From an uncultured Alphaproteobacteria bacterium (GTDB taxonomy: Bacteria > Pseudomonadota > Alphaproteobacteria > RF32 > CAG-239), in NCBI GenBank assembly GCA_910587405.1, contig CAJUKS010000003.1, positions 1-64,000 on the forward strand: DNA of 64,000 bases, read 5' to 3'. Positions 23,966 to 32,119 of this stretch are shown piece by piece; within the stretch, counting starts at the first letter, position 1, and each line of letters opens with the position of its first letter. The notes below the pieces were generated by a model. It was not told the origin of the DNA. It worked only from the letters and a program-made list of their open reading frames with translations, and did no database searches. The translations under genes and the position numbers were made by a program.

Positions 23966-25128
23966 ATGCAGGGGTTTGTTTTTCACAATCCGACCAAAAT
24001 TGTTTTTGGGACCGGAAGCAGTTCGCAATTGTCGGCGCACGTCACCGCTTTGGGTCATAAGGCCTTGTTGGTCTATGGTCAACAAAGCATAAAGAAATCA
24101 GGGCTTTACGATAAAATCGTTTCTCAGCTGCAGGAAACGGGCATGGCATTCGTCGAGCACGGCGGGGTTAAATCCAATCCGTCACTGACCCATGCGCGCG
24201 AAGGAATTGCCAAAGCCCGGGCAGAAAAAGTTGATTTTGTGATTGCCGTCGGCGGCGGCAGCGTGATTGACGAAGCCAAGTCGATTGCAGCCGGTGTGGT
24301 AGCGGAAGATGACGTATGGCGTTTTTATCTCGGCGAAGCCAAAATCGAAAAAGCGTTGCCGTTGGCGACCGTGCTCACTTTGCCGGCAACCGGCTCGGAA
24401 ATGAACGGCAATGCGGTGATTACCAACGACGAAACCAACGACAAGCTGGGGCTGGCCAGTCCGCATTTCTATCCGCGGGTATCAATCCTCGATCCGTCGC
24501 TGACGGTAACGGTTCCGCCCCGTTATACCGCGGCTTCGGCGGTGGATATCGTTTCGCATCTGACCGAAAGCTATTTTACCAACGACGGCGGTTGGACTCC
24601 GTTGCAGGAATATTATGTGGAAGGTTTGGTAAAAACCGTGATGGCGGCCACTCGCCGTATTTTACAAAATCCCGAAGATTTGGAAGCGCGCGCAACCCTG
24701 ATGTGGAGTGCAACCCTGGGGTGGAACGGCTTAAATGTGGCCGGTGTCGGCGCTTTCTCAATGCCGTGTCATGCGTTGGAGCATCCGATCAGCGCCTTGT
24801 ATGATATTGCTCACGGGGCAGGGCTGGCCTTGTTACCCCGGCCTGGCTGACGGCCAAAGCGGAAGAAAAAGCCCCTAAAATCGCCCGGTTTGCCCGCGAA
24901 ATATTTGCCGTGCAAGAAGAAGAGGACCGGAAAGCCGCCGTTGCCGGCATTGCCGCGTTGAAAGACTGGTATCGCGAAATCGGCGCACCGCTTAGCTTCG
25001 GCGAAGCCGGTATTGCGGAACCGGATATTGAAGAACTGACCCGGCTGACGGTTAAAGGAGCGGCGATTCGCAAAACGCCCGGGCTGCCGGAGGACTTTGT
25101 CCGTGCTGTCTTTTCGGCTTGTCGGTAG
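23966..25128 (+). pseudogene. Iron-containing alcohol dehydrogenase, frameshifted
   Basis: The first part (23966-24850) encodes an NAD(P)-dependent iron alcohol dehydrogenase of the butanol dehydrogenase type: FHNPTKIVFGTGS, the nucleotide-binding VGGGSVIDEAKSIAAG, LPATGSEMNGNAVITN, and metal ligands in HALEHPISALYDIAHGAG. Near 24832 the frame breaks; the expected LLTPAWLTAKAEEKAPK continues in the -1 frame to 25128 (ending VRAVFSACR). One base seems to be missing around GTTACCCC. Both parts are otherwise intact, so this is either very recent inactivation or a sequence error. A GGAG ribosome site and downstream terminator are present. Confidence 0.82.
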
Positions 25129-25141
25129 TCTGCAATAATTG

Positions 25142-25168
25142 AAAAAGGCGCCTACGGCGCCTTTTTTC
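25142..25168 (+). terminator. Terminator of the alcohol dehydrogenase gene
   Basis: AAAAAGGCGCC pairs with GGCGCCTTTTTT around a TAC loop. Confidence 0.88.
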
Positions 25169-25260
25169 GTGTCATCCGAAAAAAGCGTTCGACGCGGAGA
25201 ACACCCGAAAAACTCCGGCCGGGCCGGGGTATCTTTTGGGTAAACTCCTGTCTTAACGGA

Positions 25261-26133
25261 TTAAAAACGATCTCTCCTCTTTTCGCTGTTAAATAATTTG
25301 GAGACCTGTTCCCTGATTTGTTCCTTGGTAACCGGCGAGATATCCCTTTCTCCGGGGAGAGACGAAGCTGTTTTCTCGGCAAGCGGTAACGGACCTATTA
25401 TTTTGTTCGCATAATTGTCAGATGCAAGCTCTTCAAGCGACGGCATAAACGCCAGATCGGATATCAAACGCAGTTCGGTGTCGTTTAAACGATGGACGTC
25501 TATAGCGTCGGCGGCAAAAACCATATCTTTGCGCGTTTTGCGTTCCCTGATCGATTCTTCAAGCCAGGAGGGATATTGATAAAAGATACGGAAGGCTTTG
25601 TCGTCCATTAAAAAGATCAATTTGTACGGTTCGTGGGAAGAGTTGTCAAACACGGCGGCAATATCGCTGCGTTTCAGCATCTCCGGAAAGTTTTTCATAA
25701 TTTTGGGATAACGGCGAATGATGTCTTCATACGGAACGTCGTGACCGCCGTTGATAACGCGTGATTTGACGCGATAATAAGACAGCAGCGGATCCGAAAG
25801 ACCGATAAACACGGTGGCAATTTTAAAACCTTGTTTGCGGGCTTCGTCCATAAAACGCAGATGTACTTTGCCCGAAGATGTGGTTTCGTACACAAAACTC
25901 CTGCGGCTTTCAATATGCTTTTCCACTTCTTCATAAGTGATTTTGCCGGCGCTGAGCATATTGTCGTTCGGATTCTGATTCGGTGCGGACATATCTTTGG
26001 CAATATTGTCCAAATTGATGAACGGCGCATTTTTCATTAACGGGTCGTCTTTAATGACCTTATCGTAAAAGGTAGATTTTCCGGCGCCGTTGGGTCCGGC
26101 GATAATTACCATCCATGGACGTTTTCTTATCAT
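25261..26133 (-). CDS. Zeta-toxin-like P-loop kinase
   Basis: The 290-residue protein starts with VIIAGPNGAGKSTFYDKV, a P-loop of the zeta toxin/polynucleotide kinase type, followed by NLDNIAKD, YETTSSGKVHLRFMDEARKQGFKIATVFIGLSDP and RVINGGHDVPYEDIIRRYPK, all regular features of zeta-like proteins. Zeta toxins phosphorylate UDP-N-acetylglucosamine; other members have unknown targets. Roughly 90 extra residues follow the kinase core, ending in charged helices. It overlaps the small gene upstream by four bases and is last in the HNH toxin/SUKH operon. Confidence 0.82.
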   Translation of the reverse strand: MIRKRPWMVIIAGPNGAGKSTFYDKVIKDDPLMKNAPFINLDNIAKDMSAPNQNPNDNMLSAGKITYEEVEKHIESRRSFVYETTSSGKVHLRFMDEARKQGFKIATVFIGLSDPLLSYYRVKSRVINGGHDVPYEDIIRRYPKIMKNFPEMLKRSDIAAVFDNSSHEPYKLIFLMDDKAFRIFYQYPSWLEESIRERKTRKDMVFAADAIDVHRLNDTELRLISDLAFMPSLEELASDNYANKIIGPLPLAEKTASSLPGERDISPVTKEQIREQVSKLFNSEKRRDRF

Positions 26134-26315
26134 TTTACTTTTCCTACGATAATCTCTTGGTGTTGTTCATCCAACGTGACGACAAATTTTTCGCCGTCTT
26201 CGGTTTCTTTAATAAAAAGCCCGTTTTCCTGATAATAGCGCGGATAACCGATTTGGTCTTTCCAAGCTTGATCATCTTTTGTTTTGGCCAGTTTTCTTTT
26301 TATATATTCCATCAT
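26130..26315 (-). CDS. Small protein upstream of the zeta-like kinase, candidate antitoxin
   Basis: The 61-residue product (MMEYIKRKLAKTKDDQAWKD and on) is acidic and lysine-rich with no membrane helix. It overlaps the start of the zeta-like gene and is read first, the usual place of an antitoxin. I do not recognise the family and see no DNA-binding motif. The ribosome site is weak. Antitoxin function is inferred from position only. Confidence 0.55.
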   Translation of the reverse strand: MMEYIKRKLAKTKDDQAWKDQIGYPRYYQENGLFIKETEDGEKFVVTLDEQHQEIIVGKVK

Positions 26316-26340
26316 TGTTTATTATTCCGTTTATTTAAAG

Positions 26341-26754
26341 TTATATATGCAAAATATACGGAACAACATCGGCCAGATTGTCCGAACAACCTTCTTCGCT
26401 GCCGTCGTCTTTGTCAACGATGTGATACTTTTCGTCGTTGGCGCTGTAAACCAACTGAAAAGCGTCGTTGTAACCCAGAATCACCGCTTCCGGCATATCC
26501 GGCCGGTGACGGAGGTTGTAGTCCAACAGGTCGGGAAACATGGTGCTTTCGGGATTAATTCCCAAGATAAAACAACCGTTGTTGGAAAGGCCGTTGAACT
26601 TGCGCAACAGCTTGTAAAAATCCGGCAGCGGCTGGGCAAAGCCTTCCTGTTTGAGCTTGAGTGTGCCCATCGCGATTTTAACTTCGGTAGAAGGCTTGTT
26701 GCGGCCCACTTCATCGTTTTGTTGCAAAAAATCGATCAGTTCCTGGGTGTTCAT
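26341..26754 (-). CDS. SUKH/SMI1-KNR4-like immunity protein
   Basis: The 137-residue protein has LPDFYKLLRKFNGLSNNGCFILGINPES and later RHRPDMPEAVILGYNDAFQLVYSANDEKYHIVDKDDGS, which resemble SUKH-superfamily (YrhA/SMI1) proteins, commonly immunity proteins for nuclease toxins. Its ATG overlaps the stop of the HNH protein gene by four bases, so the two are made together. It is the likely cognate immunity protein. Confidence 0.75.
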   Translation of the reverse strand: MNTQELIDFLQQNDEVGRNKPSTEVKIAMGTLKLKQEGFAQPLPDFYKLLRKFNGLSNNGCFILGINPESTMFPDLLDYNLRHRPDMPEAVILGYNDAFQLVYSANDEKYHIVDKDDGSEEGCSDNLADVVPYILHI

Positions 26755-28076
26755 GCTGACATTGCTCCGCTGTTTTGTTGGATGTTACGCATAACGGCCT
26801 GCGAATTGGCGGCGGCTTTTTCGGCCTCGGAATTCAATCCGCGATTGTCATTTTGTTGTTGGTTTTGTTGGTCGATGATCATCATGTCGGGACTGAAACC
26901 AAGCATACAGCGAACACCCGGCTGCGGTTCAAGGCGAACCATGGTGCGCTTGGTGCTGCCGTGAATCGAGTGGGCTTTTTCGCCGCTGTTGCCGTTGGAA
27001 CGTTCTAAAGCGTCGAGCAGGGTGCCGTTGCTGACAATACACATGTTTTCATAATCGTTGACGGCGGCATACGATTTTCCTTGTGCTTCAAACAGGCGGC
27101 AGTCTTTGATGTTGATGATATGATGGACGTCAATGGCCGGTTGGTTTGCCCAGTCGGGATGCCGTTCCAGTTCTTTGGACATATCGGTGAGACCGCTGGT
27201 TTCCATCTTTTTGACCAAGGCTTCGACATATTCTTTCTTGGCGCCGGGAACCTTCAGCAGCATATCTTTGAACTGCGGATTCTCTTTGGTAAAACGTTTG
27301 ACGTTTTCCTGTTTGGCGCTGGTGGCGACCGGAACATCCTTGGCGGCGCGGATATCGCGGTAAGTCAGAGGATTGCCGTTTTCGTCCTTGGCCTGAAACA
27401 GTTTGGCAAACCCCATGCCTTTTTGAACGGCACAATGGTTAAACATCAGATATTTGAAGTCGTTCAGATTCATTTCCGGCAGCATCTCCGGGCGTACCCC
27501 GGCTTTGGCCAGCGCTTCGAGCATTTTGCCCTTCATCTCCGCCAGCCGCGGTTCTTCGGACATCATCTGCCAAATCGGCGAGTCTTCCAGTTTATAATCT
27601 TCTGCTTTTCCGGGATGAATTGAGTATTTGTACGGATAGTTGGCCAAATCGGCAAATTTTTCCGAATAACCGCCGAAGGGCTTTTCGACGCCGCCGTTAA
27701 AGACCATGCGGGCAATCGCGCTCTTGTCGGTTTTGGAGACCGCTGCCTCAACGCGCAGATTAAGGTGATATTGAGCGGCAAAGTCGTGCAGGGCTTTTTC
27801 TTCTTCCCGGCCGTTGGTGGCTCGAAAAGCTTCGGTCAGCATGTTGAGCTGTTGGATAATCTCTTCGTCGCTGAGACCGGGAACCGTGGCGGCGGGCGTT
27901 TTTATCTCCGGCGTTGCAAGTTTTTCTGCTTCCGCCCTGAGCGTATCTTGCTTTTCTTTCTGGAAAATCTGATTTTTGCGGGCACTGAGATTTTCACCGC
28001 GTTTTTTATGCTGCTCGTTGTCACGATGCATGGAGACGCGTTTTGAATAATCTCTGTCAAACGAAAATTTACCCAT
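26751..28076 (-). CDS. Putative polymorphic toxin with C-terminal HNH nuclease domain
   Basis: The 441-residue protein has a charged, coiled-coil N-terminus (KKRGENLSARKNQIFQKEKQ), an unrecognised middle, and near residues 315-400 the segment AIDVHHIINIKDCRLFEAQGKSYAAVNDYENMCIVSNGTLLDALE with a later H (AHSIHGSTKRTM). This fits a His-Me finger (HNH) nuclease: D-x-H-H, then N-x-x-N and downstream H. There is no signal peptide or recognised secretion domain, and a glutamine/asparagine-rich tail follows. The adjacent SUKH gene supports a toxin role. Delivery route is unknown. Confidence 0.68.
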   Translation of the reverse strand: MGKFSFDRDYSKRVSMHRDNEQHKKRGENLSARKNQIFQKEKQDTLRAEAEKLATPEIKTPAATVPGLSDEEIIQQLNMLTEAFRATNGREEEKALHDFAAQYHLNLRVEAAVSKTDKSAIARMVFNGGVEKPFGGYSEKFADLANYPYKYSIHPGKAEDYKLEDSPIWQMMSEEPRLAEMKGKMLEALAKAGVRPEMLPEMNLNDFKYLMFNHCAVQKGMGFAKLFQAKDENGNPLTYRDIRAAKDVPVATSAKQENVKRFTKENPQFKDMLLKVPGAKKEYVEALVKKMETSGLTDMSKELERHPDWANQPAIDVHHIINIKDCRLFEAQGKSYAAVNDYENMCIVSNGTLLDALERSNGNSGEKAHSIHGSTKRTMVRLEPQPGVRCMLGFSPDMMIIDQQNQQQNDNRGLNSEAEKAAANSQAVMRNIQQNSGAMSA

Positions 28077-28108
28077 AGCTTTTACCTTTATCAGTCTATT
28101 TTCTGTCT

Positions 28109-28132
28109 ATTATAACACAAGGTTGTCTAAAA
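28109..28132 (-). promoter_or_regulatory. Promoter of the HNH toxin operon with AGACA motifs
   Basis: On the minus strand an extended -10 (TGTTATAAT, box at 28114-28109) has no good -35 at 17 bases. TTTTAGACAA lies just upstream (28132-28123), and AATAGACAG and AATAGACTG directly follow the -10. The same AGACA arrangement surrounds the promoter at 30989, suggesting a shared regulator. Confidence 0.6.
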
Positions 28133-28214
28133 TCCAGTGAATTTTAAAAAAAAATTGCGCTGTGCTTATTTTTTGTTATAGTGAAACCGGGATTGTATAA
28201 AACGGAGATTGAAA

Positions 28215-29222
28215 ATGAAGATATATGACGGATTTGCCGACATTGCCGATAGTTTTGACGTTCTGTTGGTCGATGCTTACGGTGTTTTTTGGGACGGGAG
28301 CGCTTTTTATGAAGGCAGCCGTGAAATTATGGAAAAAATGGTAAAATGCGGCAAACCGGTCTGTATCGTTTCCAATACAACCCAGTTGGCCGAGGCGGCG
28401 ATAAATTCTTATCGCAAACGCGGTTTGGAACCGCAGCGCCATTTTACCGATATGGTAACTTCCGGTGATGCGGCGCGGGAAACTTTTGCCGCCGGCGGTC
28501 TGGATATTGACGGCAATCGCATTTTTGTTTTCGGGAATCCGCGCAAGCAGATTTTTGAACAGACGCCGTATGTGACGGTCGATGAGCCCCGGGAGGCCGA
28601 TGCTTTTTATATTTCGATTCCCCAGTTGACCAATGCGCAATATGAAAAATTGCCGGCTCTGCATCAGCACTTTTATCTTTCGCGGATGAGCAGCGACGAC
28701 GGTCCGGCCTGGTGGGACAGTATGGTGATTGATCCGTTCTTGCCGCAATTGCGCGCTTTGCAAAAAATGGGGCTTCCGGCAATTTGTGCCAACCCCGATT
28801 TTCGCGCTTTCGAAAAGCCGAAAAACGGTGACGTTGCATTACCTGTGGTTCGTCAGGGGTTGGTCGCGGAAGCTTATCGAAAAATGGGCGGTCGCGTGAT
28901 CGAATTCGGCAAACCGCATCCCGGCATTTTCAAATATGCGTTTCGCCAACTCGGGATCGAAGCGTCGCCCAAAGTGGCGATGATCGGCGATACATACCGC
29001 ACCGATATTGTCGGTGCCCTCAATGCCGGAGTGACGCCGGTATGGTGCGTCGAATGCGGCATGGCGAAATATGAAATCGAACAGGGCAAGAGTCTCGAAG
29101 AAATCAGCGGCGGCCGTCTGGAGGGCGTGCGGATGATCCGTGCTTTCGGCGGTGTCGCCAAGAGTTCCGATCTGCTCAATCGCTGTCGGGCAGCCAAATT
29201 TTCCGATTACGGCAAATTATAA
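28215..29222 (+). CDS. HAD-superfamily hydrolase, subfamily IIA
   Basis: The 335-residue protein has the nucleophile motif LLVDAYGVFWDGS (D-x-Y in place of the usual D-x-D), SNTTQL as motif II, FGKPHPGIFKYA with the motif III lysine, and MIGDTYRTDIVGALNAGV as motif IV. This is the NagD/TIGR01459 type of phosphatase found in alphaproteobacteria. The substrate is unknown. GGAG eight bases before the ATG at 28215 supports this start. It is divergent from the toxin operon. Confidence 0.85.
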   Translation: MKIYDGFADIADSFDVLLVDAYGVFWDGSAFYEGSREIMEKMVKCGKPVCIVSNTTQLAEAAINSYRKRGLEPQRHFTDMVTSGDAARETFAAGGLDIDGNRIFVFGNPRKQIFEQTPYVTVDEPREADAFYISIPQLTNAQYEKLPALHQHFYLSRMSSDDGPAWWDSMVIDPFLPQLRALQKMGLPAICANPDFRAFEKPKNGDVALPVVRQGLVAEAYRKMGGRVIEFGKPHPGIFKYAFRQLGIEASPKVAMIGDTYRTDIVGALNAGVTPVWCVECGMAKYEIEQGKSLEEISGGRLEGVRMIRAFGGVAKSSDLLNRCRAAKFSDYGKL

Positions 29223-29298
29223 TGTCGTCGCATCTTTGAAAAATGCGTCGCCATGGTTATATACTCTACTGAATTACATTTGTAAAAGGAGAAAAATC

Positions 29299-29871
29299 AT
29301 GGCTGAAACCGTAAATCATTCCGGCATTGCCACTTTTCAAACGGCCGGATTCTGGCATTTGATTGCCGGCATTATTATGATTATCCTCGGCTTATACGTT
29401 TGGTTTAACCCGGTGGCCAGTTTGCTCGGCCTGGCGCTTTATCTGGGGATTGCCTTCATTGTTGTCGGCGCCGGATATTTTCTGGCTTCGTTTTCCTACC
29501 GGTCCGGCTGGTATCTGGTGGTTGGGCTGCTGGATATTTTTGTCGGTGTTATTTTTGTCAGTAATCTCGGCGTCAGCGCCGCAACACTGCCGATCATCTT
29601 TGCCTTGTGGTGTTTGGCGGTCGGCGTGGTCCAGCTGGCGAATTCGTTTGAGCTCAGAAGGGACGGTTATGCCTGGGGCTGGACGATGGGGATCGGAATT
29701 CTCGGCATTTTGTTTGCGTTTCTGATTCTGGTTTACCCGGCGATCGGTGCCATTACCATCACCACTTTAATGGGCTTGTACATTATATTGTATGGTGCTT
29801 TTGCGATTGCCGAATATATCTATACGCCCCATCAAACCGTTACGGTTCAAGAGAATTATCGTGAAAAATAA
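29299..29871 (+). CDS. HdeD-family membrane protein
   Basis: The 190-residue protein has six membrane helices in three pairs (for example HLIAGIIMIILGLYVWFNPVASLLGLALYLGIAFIVVGAGYFLAS), matching the HdeD/DUF308 family. HdeD is linked to acid resistance in E. coli, which fits the AdiA-AdiC system later in the window. The ATG at 29299 has AAGGAG nine bases upstream; a longer frame into the HAD gene is rejected. Confidence 0.85.
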   Translation: MAETVNHSGIATFQTAGFWHLIAGIIMIILGLYVWFNPVASLLGLALYLGIAFIVVGAGYFLASFSYRSGWYLVVGLLDIFVGVIFVSNLGVSAATLPIIFALWCLAVGVVQLANSFELRRDGYAWGWTMGIGILGILFAFLILVYPAIGAITITTLMGLYIILYGAFAIAEYIYTPHQTVTVQENYREK

Positions 29872-29890
29872 GCTTGATGGCTTAAAAAGC

Positions 29891-29916
29891 AGAAACCCCG
29901 GATTGCCGGGGTTTCT
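29891..29916. terminator. Bidirectional terminator between HdeD and CHAP-like genes
   Basis: AGAAACCCCGG pairs perfectly with CCGGGGTTTCT across a four-base loop. On the minus strand it is followed by GCTTTTTAA, so it serves the minus-strand gene best; it sits between two convergent genes and may end both. Confidence 0.75.
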
Positions 29917-29933
29917 GTAATTTAGTCTCAGTC

Positions 29934-30944
29934 TCAGTCTCTTTGCAGCATTCGAGCCATCATTTTCTGCTGCTTTTTTCCCATCGCCAACGGTTGGGGT
30001 TGGAGCTTGATTTCCGGAACGTCGGCTTGGCGGAAGTCTTCGTTGATTTGGGCCAAATCTTTGACATTTAAAAGCATTTTCATTTTGCCGATTTTAACCA
30101 TTGCCAGAGTTTGCTTCTTGAGCGGTTCTTTCAACCGGCCTTCGGCAATCAATTTTTTAGCCAGCTTCTTGTCAATCGGCATATCCTTGAGAATGTAGGC
30201 ATGTGCTTTTCCGTAACGCTGTCCGCTGCTGCCGCGGCGATTGTGAGTGCGCAGATTGTATATAAAGTCGCAGTATTCTTTGTTGCCGATTTTCATCGCC
30301 ACGTGGCCGTAGCGGGTTGTGCCTTTTTCCCAGGCAATGACGGTGGCGTCGGGCAGCGAATGGAAATTTTCCATGTTGGTGTCAATTTCGACAAAATGTT
30401 CATTTTTCTTAAAGCCGTCAACGGCACGATAGGCAAAACGCTGGGCGTCAATCGTGATGCCTTTGGTGGCATAAACATTTTTGACGGCGCCCAGACAATA
30501 AGTCTGCTGTCCTTTTTTCGGCGCACCGGGGTTAGCTTTTTTCTTGGCAATCGACTGAATTTCTTTGCTCAGATCGCTTTGCTGAATCATCTGCAGTTCT
30601 TCGGGGGTAAAGCTGCGGCCTTCAACATCAAAATTTCCGATGAGGTTTTGATTCTGCGAAACCAGAGCTTCTGCCAACAGTTCTTCAAATTTTTCGGTTG
30701 CAGCATTACAATCGGCCGCGTTGGCTTTGTTTTGTCCCGGGGTTTCCGAAAGTTCGATCGGGTTTTGAGGGGCGTTTGTATTATCGTTGGTTCCGATCAT
30801 GGTTGCCGCGGTCGAGGGACTGCCGTTGCCGATCATGGTAGATAAGAACAACGCCAGCTTAATGGAACCGTGTCTGACGGTTTTTGAGAGCCAGTCCCAG
30901 CTTTTTTTGCCTAAACGTTTCATTTTTTCTGCGGTTGTTTCCAT
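29934..30944 (-). CDS. CHAP/NlpC-P60-like cysteine hydrolase, putative
   Basis: The 336-residue protein has a basic N-terminus with a weak hydrophobic stretch, an asparagine/proline linker, and a domain at about residues 150-230: GQQTYCLGAVKNVYATKGI supplies a candidate catalytic Cys, and WEKGTTRYGHVAMKIG the catalytic His, as in CHAP or NlpC/P60 amidases. A lysine- and methionine-rich tail (KMKMLLNVKDLAQ...MARMLQRD) follows. Its promoter shares AGACA motifs with the HNH toxin operon, so it may be part of the same response. Enzymatic activity is inferred from two motifs. Confidence 0.6.
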   Translation of the reverse strand: METTAEKMKRLGKKSWDWLSKTVRHGSIKLALFLSTMIGNGSPSTAATMIGTNDNTNAPQNPIELSETPGQNKANAADCNAATEKFEELLAEALVSQNQNLIGNFDVEGRSFTPEELQMIQQSDLSKEIQSIAKKKANPGAPKKGQQTYCLGAVKNVYATKGITIDAQRFAYRAVDGFKKNEHFVEIDTNMENFHSLPDATVIAWEKGTTRYGHVAMKIGNKEYCDFIYNLRTHNRRGSSGQRYGKAHAYILKDMPIDKKLAKKLIAEGRLKEPLKKQTLAMVKIGKMKMLLNVKDLAQINEDFRQADVPEIKLQPQPLAMGKKQQKMMARMLQRD

Positions 30945-30988
30945 TCAACTCACCTCATTTATGTGCTTCAATTTGTCTTCTTTTGTCT

Positions 30989-31034
30989 ATTTTAGCATAT
31001 CGATTGCGATTTGTAAACCATAATTTGTCTAAAA
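30989..31034 (-). promoter_or_regulatory. Promoter of the CHAP-like gene with AGACA motifs
   Basis: On the minus strand TTTACA (31017-31012) and TAAAAT (30994-30989) are 17 bases apart. TTTTAGACAA (31034-31025) lies upstream and AATAGACAA and GAAGACAAA follow the -10, the same order as at the HNH toxin promoter. Confidence 0.65.
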
Positions 31035-31142
31035 CCATTTGTTGTAATTTGGTGATTTGACCGTAGGCGCTTTATTGATACTTGCATCATCAACAGAGAA
31101 AGCTATCCCGGAATTTTTCGTTTCGAATTAGGGGATAAACAA

Positions 31143-31177
31143 ATCAAACATCCCCGGACGTGCGGGGGATGTTTGAT
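31143..31177. terminator. Long perfect hairpin, terminator of the DUF1189-like gene
   Basis: ATCAAACATCCCC and GGGGATGTTTGAT are perfect 13-base reverse complements around a nine-base loop. It lies just after the minus-strand gene ending at 31200. There is no long T-run, so it could also be a protein-binding palindrome. Confidence 0.65.
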
Positions 31178-31199
31178 ATGGCAGAAACCGACAGGCCCG

Positions 31200-31949
31200 T
31201 CAGTTTTGCTGAGGAGCCGCCGGTGTTTCCTGGGCCGGGATCTCTTTGAAGATAACCCCCTGCAAGGCCAAAACGGCAACGAAGAAAATTATAAAGCTGC
31301 TGAAGCCGAACCAGCCCAAGACGGTAAAGACAACATATGTGGTCATGAAAGCTAACGTACTTAAGCGCATTCTGAGGTCAAAGAGAAAACTTTTGCCGAG
31401 AAATGCCGAAACCGCATAAGAACAGACGGCATAGAAAATGATGGCGATAAAAAAGCCAATTGCGACGCCGATAAAACCGAAAATGCCGACAAACAGGACA
31501 CTCCAGTTAAGTATGGTTTTGAACAGGTCGGAGTAGTCTCCTTGGGGAATGTATAAAGATTCTTCAAAATTGTACATTTTGGTTTCGCGTTTGGTAACCG
31601 AGTACAAAGCACGGCGGCTGATATAAATTCCCTGTTTGAGTTCGGACGGTTCGAAATAGTCAACTTTGGTGTCCAGCACAACATTGATATTGCTGTTGAC
31701 GTCGTTGTTTTCGTCGTCAAAGGCAATAGAGTAGGTCTTTACGGTGTCGGCCGGTTCCACAATGACGCCGTTTTCGATTTTAATCGGCAGAAATTCGTCG
31801 GCAACCTTTTGTGCAGCCGGTACCAAAACGTCGTTTCCTTCAATTTTAACGGTTGCGGCCAGAAAAATAGCGACAATTAGAGAAAACGGCAATAAGAACT
31901 TAATGCCCAAGCCTTCGCCGTAGCGGATGTAATCTAGTATTTTTTTCAT
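31200..31949 (-). CDS. Membrane protein, DUF1189-like
   Basis: The 249-residue protein has an N-terminal helix, a soluble loop of about 110 residues with an acidic segment (FDDENNDVNSNINVV), then three or four helices (LNWSVLFVGIFGFIGVAIGFFIAIIFYAVCSYAVSAFLG and following). The helix-loop-helices plan and the conserved-looking central part resemble DUF1189 proteins of unknown function. The C-terminus is proline/glutamine-rich. Confidence 0.6.
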   Translation of the reverse strand: MKKILDYIRYGEGLGIKFLLPFSLIVAIFLAATVKIEGNDVLVPAAQKVADEFLPIKIENGVIVEPADTVKTYSIAFDDENNDVNSNINVVLDTKVDYFEPSELKQGIYISRRALYSVTKRETKMYNFEESLYIPQGDYSDLFKTILNWSVLFVGIFGFIGVAIGFFIAIIFYAVCSYAVSAFLGKSFLFDLRMRLSTLAFMTTYVVFTVLGWFGFSSFIIFFVAVLALQGVIFKEIPAQETPAAPQQN

Positions 31950-32119
31950 AATTTTATTGTCCTGACTGAATGATTATAATTCCTTATTTTATATAATCTT
32001 TTTCTAAAAAAGACAACCGCTTTTATCAATTAAATTTTAAAAAGCGCCGTTGAGGCAAAAAACGTTATGCCCCGTCGGCAAAGGCAGGGCATAGCCTGGA
32101 TTCGGCGCATGAGAATGTT

